Below the pieces are notes generated by a model. It made no database searches. It saw only the letters and a list, made by a program, of their open reading frames with translations, and was not told where the DNA came from. A program made the position numbers and the translations under genes. A stretch of DNA of 58,510 nt from Entamoeba histolytica HM-1:IMSS (Eukaryota > Evosea > Mastigamoebida > Endamoebidae): NCBI RefSeq assembly GCF_000208925.1, contig NW_001914896.1:1-58510 (forward strand), given 5' to 3'. Below are positions 23,852 through 34,381 of this stretch, in pieces. Position 1 is the stretch's first letter. Every line of letters starts with the position of its first letter.

Positions 23852-26800
23852 ACAGAATATTAATAACAAACGAATTTGATTTTTGTTTTTTCAACAAAAG
23901 AAAGATTAACAAAAAGAAAGAATAGAAGATAAAAAGCACGAAGAAGAACAAAAGAAAATAAGACATATAAAATTGAATAAATAATACGTGAAGAAAAAGA
24001 AAGGATATATAAATCAATAATGAAAAATAAAATAGAATAAACATTAAATGACTGTGACATTAAGTGTAAGTTTCATTTTAAATTTAACAAGACGAAGTAC
24101 TAAGTTAGACTAATAAGTATTTTATGGCAGAAATATACCATCAGCAATTATTTAAATTAATAAAAAAATGTCATTAATTACAATAAACATAAATACCAGG
24201 TATAAAAGAAATAAACATAAGAAGAGTAAATATTTCATGTTTAAAATATAATTAGAGTATAAACAAAAAGAATAGTCTTTAATAAGAAAATAAAGCCAAG
24301 ATAATATAAAATGAATAATAAGAATTAAAGAAAGAATTTTTCTATTTTATTCATTATTTCTTTATTTTTCAAATATTATGATGAATTATTGTTTTATTCT
24401 ATAATTCATGTATTTCATTTTTTATTTTCTAGTGTTTCTTTTATATTTCAACTGCTTCTTCTTTTCACATTGAATGTAATGTGAATAATGTATTGAGATG
24501 AATATTTCTTAATGACACTAATTTATTTCATAGTTATTTATCATTTAAATAGAATAGTTGTGAACTTTATTATCTCTTTATAATTTCATTTTCAATTGAA
24601 ATTTCTATTTATCATTCGATTTTATTTAATTATTGAATTAAAAATATGATAACTCGATTATTTTATCTTATTTATGACATTATTTGTGTATTTATACATT
24701 TGATTGTTGTTTCACACTTTCTATTTTTCTTATTTTCATTCAACTCTCTTTTTCATTTATTATTTCTCCTTTTTCTTTATTTGTATTATATTTTCATTAA
24801 TAAATATTTGTATTTATTTTTGTAATTAATGGATATTTATTCATTATATTTTTGTTATTTTATATTCAATGAATATCAACTCCATTTTTATTTTAATGAA
24901 ATACTTGAATATACTTCTTTATTTTATTATATTCATCTCATTTATTTATGTTTCTTCTTTATGTTATATTATCCATTTTATATATTCATCTATTTAATGA
25001 TTTATTTGTTCTATTATTAATACAATTAATATTTGATTCGTGTCTCATTCTATTATCTTTTTTGAGTTGTTTTTTTCACTTGTTATATTTGTTTTGTAGT
25101 TGTTTTGTGTTATTCTATTATTATATCTTTTGTTATTTTTAATTCAGTTGACATTCTTTATTTCATTACTTCATCATTTTGTGTTTATCACTTTCGTATA
25201 TCTTATTATTTAATGATATGTCTCACTTTTCTTTCTTTATTATTCTTCATTTTCTTTTGTGTGTCATTATTTCTAATTAATGCTTCATTTGTTATTACTT
25301 ATTTCATCTACACAACTCTCATATTTCATTTTATTATTATATCTACATTCTTTCTTTTGATGTACATTTGTGTATATTTCATATATTATATCTTTAAACA
25401 ACTTGTTTGTCTATACTTTTATTTGATTTTTCTTTTCATTATTAATACAGATTAGTTATACACTATTCTTCATATCTTCAATTGTTTTATTTTTATTAGT
25501 TTATTGTCATTTCTATTTATGTTGAAATATTTTAAATATTATCATTCAATCATAAATATTCATGTTGTTTTTCATTTTGTTACATTTATATTACTTTTTG
25601 GTATTTCTTCTATTTCTTCTTGAACATCTTCTTGTACCACAATTTTATTTATATTTATTACATTCTCATCATTATAATATTTCTCTTCTTTATTTATTTC
25701 TCATGATTTATTTTGTAGTATCATACTTATTTTCTTTTATATATCTTCTTTTGTTTATTATTCTATGTTTCTTATTTATTTCTTCATTGTCAATTCTTAT
25801 TTGTATCATTTTGCATTCTCTTCTATTACTTCTTTGATTTCTTTTATTCTATTATTTCTTTTATACTTTCTGTTCCTTTGTTTCTTTCTACTTTTATTCT
25901 TATTTTGTTGTTTTGCTCTTCTATTTTCTTCATTCTTTCTTGTTTCTTTTCTTCTTTTTTCTTTAATTTTCATTATTTCATTTTTGTACCATTTTCTATT
26001 TTTCCTTCTTTTTATTTTCTTCTATCATTACTTATCATTGTTTTATTATGAAAATGTTTGAAATATTTATACACATCTTTATAATTATACTTCATTCATT
26101 TTTGATTATTATTTTCTTTCTTCTATTCTTCTTCTATCCATTCATTATCTCCTTTATTCTTTTATTTTTGTATATTTTCAGACTCTTTTATCTCTACATT
26201 ATCTCCTTGTTCTATTTCAATTGTTCATATAACTTCTATTCTTTTATTTCATTTTTCATTGTTTTATACTTCTTTATCTGATTCTTATATTCATATTAGT
26301 CATTATAACTTTGCTTAATTTGTGATGTTGTATGCATCGAAAGATCGATTTTAAAATGAACACAACAATAAATAAAAGACAGAAATTATAAGAAATGAAA
26401 TAACAATTAACATGAAAATAAATAACATAAAAACAATGAAATTCAGAGACAATAATACACATAAAATAAACAAATAAAACTATAAACAAAGCTAAAAAAA
26501 AAATATAAAAACGTAATACAAAATGCAGAAGATATACTACTAATCAACCTGAAAGTAAATAAATAATTTCATATTTAATCTATAATATAAAATAGATTCT
26601 AGAATAAAAATATAAAACTGGTTATGATATAAAATTTAATTTAAATAAAATATTAATAAATATAGAAAAATTAATACAATAATTAAACGATATGATAATA
26701 AATGTAATTTCAAATAATAATAAATATAAACTTTGTATGAAATAAAAATGAATATTGCATTAATTTTATTCTTTATTCTTTTATGTTTCTTAATTCTAAT

Positions 26801-27381
26801 TCATTTTTATTTTTTTTTTTCGTATACCTACTGAAATAAAGTCTAATTATCAATGATACTTTTTATCTAGTATTTATTTTTTATTTATTTGTGGTGATTA
26901 TATCTTTTTCTTAATTTGTATTGTTGTATTTTTCTATCTTTTGTTTAATATATTTGTATTGTTGGTTTATAACTCTGTCAGATTATTTTAACCAAAATAA
27001 TTGTTGAAAACAAAGTAAAATAATCAATAATACTATAATGATTTTATGATAAATGAAATAATATTATTGTGATAAGAAAATAAACAATAATACCTATGAT
27101 AAGACAGTTTCTCCAATGATTTATTTTTTATAACCATCAAGGTAATACCTATTTTCATTCATACTAATGTTAAAATTAATCACTTCTTGTTCTACTGTTT
27201 TATTTTCTAATATTTCTATAGTAGATTACTATTATTATTAAAATTAAATTCTAATTTTAAACTAAGATTATTTATAAAAAATCAAACAAAAAAATAAATT
27301 AACTTCTTCCTTTATACCATGTATTTTATTGTTCATTTGTTTGTAGGGATTAAATATAATTCAAGGTAACTGTGATGTCAT
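23852..27381. other. 3.5-kb gene-free region with strand-biased composition
   Basis: No convincing gene. From about 23,860 to 24,330 the + strand is A-rich; from about 24,340 to 26,290 it becomes strongly T/C-rich (runs of TTT, TTCTT and ATTT); from about 26,330 to 26,760 it returns to A-rich. Long open frames in the T-rich block encode only F, L, Y, I and S and look like composition artefacts, since the opposite strand is full of stops. The block may be a degenerate purine-rich coding relic on the minus strand or simple low-complexity spacer. From 26,760 to 27,380 it is ordinary AT-rich DNA. Confidence 0.6.
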
Positions 27382-29046
27382 TTAAATATTGCTATTTCTA
27401 TAATTTGACAATCTCATATTTAGTTGTATTGATCGCATTTCACTTTCAATTTCATCTTCCTCCATGTCTTGGTTAAGATTTATATGTGTATTTTGCAATA
27501 AAGAATATGCAGACTGCTCGTCTTTTTCCATATCTGTTTCTAATGAACATAACCTTCCATTAGAATTTAAACAAGGTAATGTTTTTGTTCTTGTTCCTCT
27601 TGGTTGTAAAATACTTGAATTAAATAAATTAATGGAAGTAGCAGGAACGGGCTTTTTAATTTGGCACTCTGTTTCTTCTCCAATTTTTTTACCAACTAAA
27701 GACAATTTTCTTTTAAACTCAGAACAACGACTTTTGTTTAACATCAAACTTTTAGATGGTTTTGTTTCTTCTCTCATTTTATCAGATAACCTCGAGATAC
27801 TTGATATTCCTGATATTTCTTCATTCTTATTGTGGTTTGGTGTTTGAGTTTCAATGGGAATTTCTTCCATTTGAGTTACTTCTTTTATAGGTGAAGTGAT
27901 TTGCTGTAAATCCTCTTTGTCCATTTCTTCTTCTTCTTGTTCGTTTTCGTCAAAACTTAATTTTTTGACTGAAAACCTGCTTCCATCACTAATTCTTGTA
28001 ACACTTTCTTTCTTATGAGGAATGATGTCTTCTTTAATTCCATTAAATTCTGTTTTTTGATGTTTTATTGGATCGTCTAATAACGTAATTCTACTGACAG
28101 ATGCTCTTTTCCTTGGTGTCTCAATTTTATTATACTTTACTGTTGAAACAACTTTTTCTTCTGCTTGATGTATATTATCTTTTACAGTAGCCATCAACCG
28201 TTCAGTATGAATAAGAGATTCCCTACATTGAGATGCTTTAATTTGTTCTTGAGCTGAAAAGGTTTTTGAAATAGTACTTGACTCTTTTTTGTCAATCAAA
28301 TCATTTTCATGGGTTAAAATAATGCTATTCTTTTCTTCTTCAATATTTTCAACCTTCTCATTTTTATTTGTTTCATTAGAAGTAATATCACTAATCTCTA
28401 ATTCTTTGTTTGTTGTTGTATGTTCTTGTGGTAATGCCTCAACTTCTTTTATTTGTTGTTTAGATTCTTCAACAAGATTAACTTGGTTTTGATTTGAACT
28501 TTGACTTTCATTAGTAGTTTTTTGAATATCAACATTATCAACAATATGCGAAGTGTTTATATCATTATTTTTCTCTAAATTCTCTTCTGCTGTCTTTGGA
28601 GTTTCTTGTACATTTATTTCGGTTGTCCCTTCTTTTTGAGATGAAGTAATTGTATTTGAAAAAGCTTCTTTAGTATCTTTAATTTCATTAGGTTTATCTT
28701 CAATAATTTCATTAGTTTTATCTTTAATTTCACTAGTTTTATCTTCAATAATTTCTTGGTTTGTACTTAAATTTGACTCTTTTTTTTCAGTTTGACTTTG
28801 AATTTCTTGGTCTGGATTTTGTTCTTTTTCTTCTGTTGATTTGTTAGTTTTTTTCTTCTCGACATGACTTTCCTCAACAAGAGATTTTGGTTGTTTTATT
28901 TTTTTTGGAGTTGTTTGACTAATCCCAAGACTATTTTCTTCATTTTCTTTTCTTGTTATTCCAATCTTTGATTCTAAAGTTCCTATCTGAAACTCTTTTT
29001 CTATGTCAAAAATGATTGAGGATTTGACCTTCTTTTCTTGTGACAT
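27382..29046 (-). CDS. Unknown low-complexity Glu/Lys/Thr-rich protein, 554 aa
   Basis: I do not recognise this protein. It is hydrophilic and probably disordered, with no signal peptide or membrane helix. Residues from about 65 to 130 contain near-repeats of EIIEDKTSEIKDK. Basic S/T patches such as TPRKRASVSRITLLDD and RFSVKKLSFDENE in the C-terminal half look like kinase target sites, and SPIK and TPKK motifs suggest cyclin-dependent kinase sites. A short conserved-looking C-terminal tail (NLNQDMEEDEIESEM) follows. The composition fits a nuclear or cytoskeletal scaffold, but that is a guess. It is divergently transcribed from the BspA-like gene across 428 bp. Confidence 0.75.
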   Translation of the reverse strand: MSQEKKVKSSIIFDIEKEFQIGTLESKIGITRKENEENSLGISQTTPKKIKQPKSLVEESHVEKKKTNKSTEEKEQNPDQEIQSQTEKKESNLSTNQEIIEDKTSEIKDKTNEIIEDKPNEIKDTKEAFSNTITSSQKEGTTEINVQETPKTAEENLEKNNDINTSHIVDNVDIQKTTNESQSSNQNQVNLVEESKQQIKEVEALPQEHTTTNKELEISDITSNETNKNEKVENIEEEKNSIILTHENDLIDKKESSTISKTFSAQEQIKASQCRESLIHTERLMATVKDNIHQAEEKVVSTVKYNKIETPRKRASVSRITLLDDPIKHQKTEFNGIKEDIIPHKKESVTRISDGSRFSVKKLSFDENEQEEEEMDKEDLQQITSPIKEVTQMEEIPIETQTPNHNKNEEISGISSISRLSDKMREETKPSKSLMLNKSRCSEFKRKLSLVGKKIGEETECQIKKPVPATSINLFNSSILQPRGTRTKTLPCLNSNGRLCSLETDMEKDEQSAYSLLQNTHINLNQDMEEDEIESEMRSIQLNMRLSNYRNSNI

Positions 29047-29474
29047 GCTTTTTTAAGTTTCTCTTTTTAATAGAAACCCTAAAAATAGATTAATAGGTAC
29101 AATTCAGAGAAAAATCCCGAAATTAGACGTTGATTATATGGAATAATATAAGTTTTTATGAGTTTTGATAACAGAATTATTTTTTTTGTGTTTTTTAACT
29201 ATTGAACTGTGTAATTGAACAAAAGGGATTTATGTTTATTAATAAACATTACCAACAGTAGAAAACACCAATTGATTTATGTGAAAGTATACTTTAGAAA
29301 ATGAAGATGATGAGACAAAATAATATCAAAGATATTTTAAAGAAGAATAGAGAGTGAAAAAAAAAGAATAAATAAAAAACATTTTTTATACCCCACCTAA
29401 ATACAACATAAAAAGTAATTTGAAAGAATTGTATTAAAATAAAAAGTTTTTATTAAATGAAACTTAAAAAATAA
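29047..29474. other. Divergent intergenic region, 428 bp
   Basis: Contains the upstream regions of two genes pointing away from each other. It is AT-rich, with no RNA gene or repeat seen. Confidence 0.5.
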
Positions 29475-31244
29475 ATGAACGAAGAATCAACAGATTCCAC
29501 ATCAACATTTTCTGGATTTTCAACTAAAACGGAATCTATGATTGAAATGATTCCAGTTCAAAAAATAGAAGTAACAAAAAAAGGACATCTTGGTGCAAGT
29601 GAAATGAGAAGAATAGGTGTTTATTTTAATGATGAAGTAGATTTTATTAGGGTGATGATGGTTAGTAAAATTTATAAAGACTTTGTTGACGGATATAGGT
29701 TTAATCCTATAAGTAAAATAAAATTATTTAAAACAATAGAAGAACAACATTTATATTATATTAATGATAAGTTATATCCAAAATTACATCATGTATATCG
29801 ATATAAAGTAGATTATTCATTTTATTTAAAACATAGAGAAGATAATTGTGACTTTAGATTTATCAGTTATTCTTCACCTACATCCCGTCCTGTAACTATT
29901 GGGTATGGTATTACTCATATCAATGATCAAGGGTTATATGCTAATACAGTTGAATCAATTGATTTACCTCCAACATTAATTTCAATAGGGATTAGTGCTT
30001 TTGAAAAATGTGATGCATTGACATCAATTAATTTATGTAATGTTATTAGATTATCAGAACGTTCATTTGCTGAATGCAAAAAATTAAAGCAAATTAATAT
30101 CCCTTCAACAGTGAAAATTATTGGAAAAGAGTGTTTTAAAGGATGTACTTCATTATCATCTATTACTTTACCATCTCAATTAGAAAATATAGGAAAAGCA
30201 TGTTTTTTAGGATGTAGTGGTATAGTTAATGTTAATGTAAAAGGAAGGGTATTTAAAGGATTAGTTTCATATCATTTGTCTAGACTTATATCAAGACTTA
30301 TTATTAAATGTAAAAACATTGAATATACAGTAAGTGATAGAGAATTATATGGAAATAATATTCCTGATGGTGTTAGTTTAATTGGTGATGGATGTTTTAG
30401 TTCTATTTCAATACAACACATTACAATACCAACTTCAGTAAAAGAACTTGGAAATAAAGCTTTTTCAAAATGTACTCAATTACGCAAAATTCAAATTAAT
30501 GGAAATTCTCTTCAAATATTAGGAATGGGTGTTTTTATGTGTTGTTATGAGTTAGAGTCTATTGAATTACCTAATAGTATTGATTCTATTAGTGAAAGTT
30601 GTTTTGTTTGGTGTAGAAATCTTCAACACATTAAACTTCCTGAAGGAATTACTTCCATCCAAAAATCTTCTTTTGAAAATTGTAAGAGTTTAGTTTCTAT
30701 TGAACTTCCAAAAAGTTTAATTTCTATTGGAGATCATGCATTTTCATTTTGTGATTCTTTAGAACATATTGTCTTACCTGAAAAATTACAATACCTTTAT
30801 GAAGAATGTTTTAGTAATTGTAAATCATTAAAATCAATCAATCTTCCTTCTTCTTTACTCTTTATTGGTGAAAAATCTTTTGATGGATGTGTTGTATTAA
30901 ATGAAGTTTATTGGAATGACTCAAAAAATTTTACTGTAAAAGTATCTCTACGTATTGCAGAATTATTATGGAAAAAAGGGGTTCAATGTGACTCCGTTAT
31001 CTTTACAACAGAAGATAGAATACTTCATCAAAATAAAGTTCCTAATGGTGTTACAGAATTGTCGAAAGGAAGTTTTTTTGGAAGTGATGTTGAAATAGTT
31101 TCATTGCCATCTACAGTAAAAAAAATTGGTGATTATTGTTTTTATCAATGCAAACAACTAAAGAAAATAAGATGTTCTGAAAAAATTAAAATAGGAAAGA
31201 ATTGTTTTGGAGAATGTAAAAGTCTTGCTGTAGAATACTTTTGA
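29475..31244 (+). CDS. BspA-type leucine-rich repeat protein, 589 aa
   Basis: Member of the large BspA-like LRR family of Entamoeba. After a roughly 35-residue S/T-rich start and an F-box-like block (SEMRRIGVYFNDEVDFIRVMMV, residues 40-65), most of the protein is made of 23-residue repeats with the pattern L..I.LP..L..IG...F..C. Examples are SITLPSQLENIGKACFLGC, SIELPKSLISIGDHAFSFC and SINLPSSLLFIGEKSFDGC. There is no signal peptide or transmembrane helix, although some family members have been reported at the cell surface. LRRs of this class bind proteins. The family is thought to have come from bacteria by gene transfer and expanded in Entamoeba and Trichomonas. The function of this copy is unknown. 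Confidence 0.93.
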   Translation: MNEESTDSTSTFSGFSTKTESMIEMIPVQKIEVTKKGHLGASEMRRIGVYFNDEVDFIRVMMVSKIYKDFVDGYRFNPISKIKLFKTIEEQHLYYINDKLYPKLHHVYRYKVDYSFYLKHREDNCDFRFISYSSPTSRPVTIGYGITHINDQGLYANTVESIDLPPTLISIGISAFEKCDALTSINLCNVIRLSERSFAECKKLKQINIPSTVKIIGKECFKGCTSLSSITLPSQLENIGKACFLGCSGIVNVNVKGRVFKGLVSYHLSRLISRLIIKCKNIEYTVSDRELYGNNIPDGVSLIGDGCFSSISIQHITIPTSVKELGNKAFSKCTQLRKIQINGNSLQILGMGVFMCCYELESIELPNSIDSISESCFVWCRNLQHIKLPEGITSIQKSSFENCKSLVSIELPKSLISIGDHAFSFCDSLEHIVLPEKLQYLYEECFSNCKSLKSINLPSSLLFIGEKSFDGCVVLNEVYWNDSKNFTVKVSLRIAELLWKKGVQCDSVIFTTEDRILHQNKVPNGVTELSKGSFFGSDVEIVSLPSTVKKIGDYCFYQCKQLKKIRCSEKIKIGKNCFGECKSLAVEYF

Positions 31245-32310
31245 ATTGTTAAATACTTCTCTGTAATTTCTTTTTAATATGATGATTATTTCTCCTTTCT
31301 AAAATAAGTTTTTTCTTGATCTTCTTTTTCTTTCTTTTTTCAAAAAAAAAACTATTACTTTGATTTAAAGGAAAATTATGTTTTGAACTATTCTTATTTT
31401 ATTAAATTTTTTTGTTTTATTTTTTTGTTTTTTTTTTTTTGATAAGATTTTTATACTCACTTTGTAATAACTTCTTTGTATCAAAAAATATAAAACAGAA
31501 TTATCAAAAAACAAAAGAAAGAGTTTAACCAAAACTATTACTTTTAAAAAACAGAAACACTCAAGATTTTAATAATTAAAAACTCTTCTACTTTTAGAAA
31601 TAAAACTAACAAAAAATACTCTAAAAGATTTGAAAAATATTGTTGAATAGCATGAAGATGATAGTATCAAGTAATAGTGCTAAATGAAGAAGGCCTCTAT
31701 TAGAAAGATGATAATATTTTTATTCAACCTCAATGATTTCTTTTTATATTTCTTCTGAATGATTAATTAGTTCATTTTCTTAAATGTCATGAAAAGAAGG
31801 AGAAATATCATTTAGTTAATAGTATCAGTTTCTTTTCTTAGTTTCTTTTCTCAAAATATTTGGAAGTAATAGTAGTAACTGCCAAGCAAAGAACTTTATG
31901 AGAATGGGTAAATTGATAGAAGGAATTGTCTTCTTTTTGATAAATAAAATCGAATAGTTTTTAATTACTTCAAATAAATCTAATAAAGACCTTTACACAA
32001 CTATAAATAGTTTACTTGAGATGGCTAAAAGTCACAGTTGTGTCTTATCTTTAAGTGTACTGGACAAAAACTCTATTCAGGAATAAAATAACAGAAATAT
32101 GAGCGGTTTAGAAGAAAAATAAAACATATCATTTTTCAACTATATAATAAAACGAAACCAAAAAAACTTTTCTGAAGTCAAAGTAATCTTTAGCATCAAA
32201 AGGTTTATGCCAAACTTCTATAAAGATTAAAATAAGAAGAATATTATACTTCAAGGGTTTTCCATTTTGGGTATGTTTAAAAGCAATCTCAAATAATAAT
32301 AGTTATAACA
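31245..32310. other. Intergenic, about 1.07 kb, possible coding relic
   Basis: Mostly homopolymer-rich AT DNA. Between about 31,860 and 32,200 one + frame, broken by stops, reads protein-like stretches such as NSLLEMAKSHSCVLSLSVLD. It may be the remains of a gene; no family is recognised. Confidence 0.35.
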
Positions 32311-33376
32311 ATGAGATTAAGTGAATTAGTTAAAAGTGCTATTGATAATGAAGAAGTTAATCCAAGCTTGCATCGATTTAATCAAATACTTCATGTTCTT
32401 AAATCTATACCAAAGGCAGTTCCTTCATTGATTTGCCAATTTAATCTTCGTTGTCTTGAATTTTTAAAGAGTTATATATCAAGAAAAGAAATGTATTTTA
32501 TGTTATGTCTTATAGACCATATAATATCAAATTATGAACCTTTTAGAAAAGGATTTGCTACAAAAGAAACATTTGAAAATTTCAGACAAGTAGCACAATA
32601 TAATGTTTGTAATTCTTAATGTCTATTCTATTTTTCTTGAAATTAAAAACTTACAAAAATAGAATTTTAGTATTTTTTCCAAAAAAAATTCATTTCTTTC
32701 AGAAAAATGCAAAGAATTTGCATACCAATGGAGAATCTATCCAGAAATGGAATTATTTGCTCATTGGAGTAAAGATCATCTTCCAATAAACCCAGAAGTT
32801 AAAATTAGTAATGGATCATTAGAAAGTACTGCAAGAACAGTAGAAGAATATATATTGTTAGTAGGGGATATACTAGAAGAATATGAAGCTAAAAAGAAAA
32901 AACCAAAGGGTTATGATCAATTAATAAAAAATGCTAGAGAATTATACACTGAATTTACAGAAAGTTTAGATGAAAGTATTTTTAATGGAGAAATTAATGA
33001 AAAGGAAAAGGCTGAACTAAATGAATTAGAAGAAGATTTTAGAACTATCCTTTCTATTATGGAATCTCAAATAGAACCTAATTCTTTTAATGAAAAAGAA
33101 TATAAAAAATCAAAGTCAGCACTTCCTTATACTTCATCAAAGATTTTCTTAAGAGAAGAAACTCCAAAGATTATTTCTGAAATTGTATTGAAAAGAAGTG
33201 AGTCACAAAGTGATTATTCTAAAACAGAAACAAACTATGAATCATATCCTGTTCAAAGAGAATCTTCTAGTAGAGTTTCTCCATCAATTCTTAAACCACT
33301 TGCTGACTATGGTATATTAAATCCAGTTTCTCGTAAAGCTGGTCCTATGACTTATCAAATGTTAGAAGATGATTAA
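32311..33376 (+). CDS. VHS-GAT domain sorting adaptor (TOM1/GGA-like), 335 aa, one intron
   Basis: Two exons: 32311-32604 (98 codons) and 32663-33376, joined in frame across a 58-nt intron. The N-terminal 130 residues form an all-helical VHS/ENTH-like domain: exon 1 ends FENFRQVAQYN and exon 2 supplies EKCKEFAYQWRIYPEMELFAHW, the usual last helix with its W. From about 155 to 240 a three-helix GAT-like bundle follows (ESTARTVEEYILLVGDIL; later ELNELEEDFRTILSIMESQ). The rest is S/T/E-rich and disordered, where clathrin or ubiquitin contacts could lie. VHS-GAT proteins gather ubiquitylated cargo at endosomes or the Golgi. There is no GAE ear, so it is closer to TOM1 than GGA. The Rab gene lies about 100 bp downstream. 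Confidence 0.78.
32605..32662 (+). other. Intron of the VHS-GAT gene, 58 nt
   Basis: Donor GTTTGTAATTC, acceptor CTTACAAAAATAG, phase 0 (AAT before, AAT after). TTTTAG and TTTCAG further downstream do not restore the frame with this donor. Confidence 0.75.
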
Positions 33377-33478
33377 ATAATTTAATTTGTTAATGAAATT
33401 GTTTTTAAAAACAATAATTAAAAAAGGAAATTTGAAAACTAAATCTTAAAAATAACTAATAACTAAAATTCAAACTGG

Positions 33479-34090
33479 ATGAATAAACCAGAACTTCGCA
33501 TCAATGTTGTTATTGTTGGTGCTTCTACAGTTGGTAAAACAAGTCTTGCAAATCAATTAGTTAATAATTGTTTTAATGAACATTATGAAACAACACATGG
33601 AATGGATATCTTTTCATATAAAATGGAACTTGATAATTGTGTTGTTAGTTTGACATTAAGAGATACTTGTGGACAAGAACAATACCGTTCATTAGCAGCT
33701 CAGTACTATAGAGAAACTCATGGTGCATTAGTAGTATATGATATATCAAATAGAGACTCTTTTGAGTATCTTCAAGACTGGGTAAATGATGTATCAAATT
33801 ATTGTCCTCAAGGCGTTAAAATTGTTGTAGTTGGAAATAAAGTTGATTTGGCTGATGAAGACTTAAGGGTAGTCTCAACAGAAGAAGGACAAAAATTCTC
33901 CAATGAAGGTAATTTTGATTTCTTTGAAACTTCTGCCAAAAGAAATATTAAAGTTGAAGCTGCTTTCAGAGACCTTGTGACTAAAATTGTCCAATCAGAA
34001 AATTTACCAAAACAATCTCAATTTGAAGTATCTACTTCAAAAGTCTCTATCTCTACTGAGTCTTCTAAAGAGAATAAAAAATGTTGTTAA
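33479..34090 (+). CDS. Rab-family small GTPase, 203 aa
   Basis: Membrane-traffic switch. G1 GASTVGKT is at 14-21 and the switch I threonine lies in YETTHGMD near 36-43. G3 reads DTCGQE (62-67) with the catalytic Gln66 kept, but Cys replaces the usual Ala. NKVD is at 120-123 and ETSAK at 150-154. The tail is S/T/K-rich and ends KKCC, for double geranylgeranylation. RabF-like stretches (LRDTCGQEQYRSL, YYRETHGALVVYD) place it with Rabs rather than Ras or Rho. Entamoeba has roughly a hundred Rabs, so the exact class cannot be assigned. The unusual switch II Cys could alter nucleotide turnover or redox sensitivity. An initiator-like AAAATTCA precedes the ATG. Confidence 0.94.
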   Translation: MNKPELRINVVIVGASTVGKTSLANQLVNNCFNEHYETTHGMDIFSYKMELDNCVVSLTLRDTCGQEQYRSLAAQYYRETHGALVVYDISNRDSFEYLQDWVNDVSNYCPQGVKIVVVGNKVDLADEDLRVVSTEEGQKFSNEGNFDFFETSAKRNIKVEAAFRDLVTKIVQSENLPKQSQFEVSTSKVSISTESSKENKKCC

Positions 34091-34381
34091 ACCACTTTTC
34101 TTTTGTAAAGAATCAATTTTCGTTTCTTTGTTCTATTTTTATTATTTCTTTTTTTATTCAAATCTTAATTTACATATAGAAGTAGATTATTTAGACAGAT
34201 TTTTATTAATAATTATCATATCTTTGTGATTTTTTATTTTCATTAAAACTACTTCTCTTATTATTGTTATTTAATAACAATAAGAAAATTATTTCATTGA
34301 AACAAATAATTATTCTTATATCGTTTTAATGAAAATTAAAAAGAAATAATTTAAGAGATTTACAAATAGAAAAACAGTGAA

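Noticed and set aside
24829..26281. Series of + strand ORFs rich in Phe, Leu, Tyr, Ile and Ser resembling membrane proteins
   Set aside because: They overlap one another, have no sustained frame, and arise from the T-rich composition of the block.
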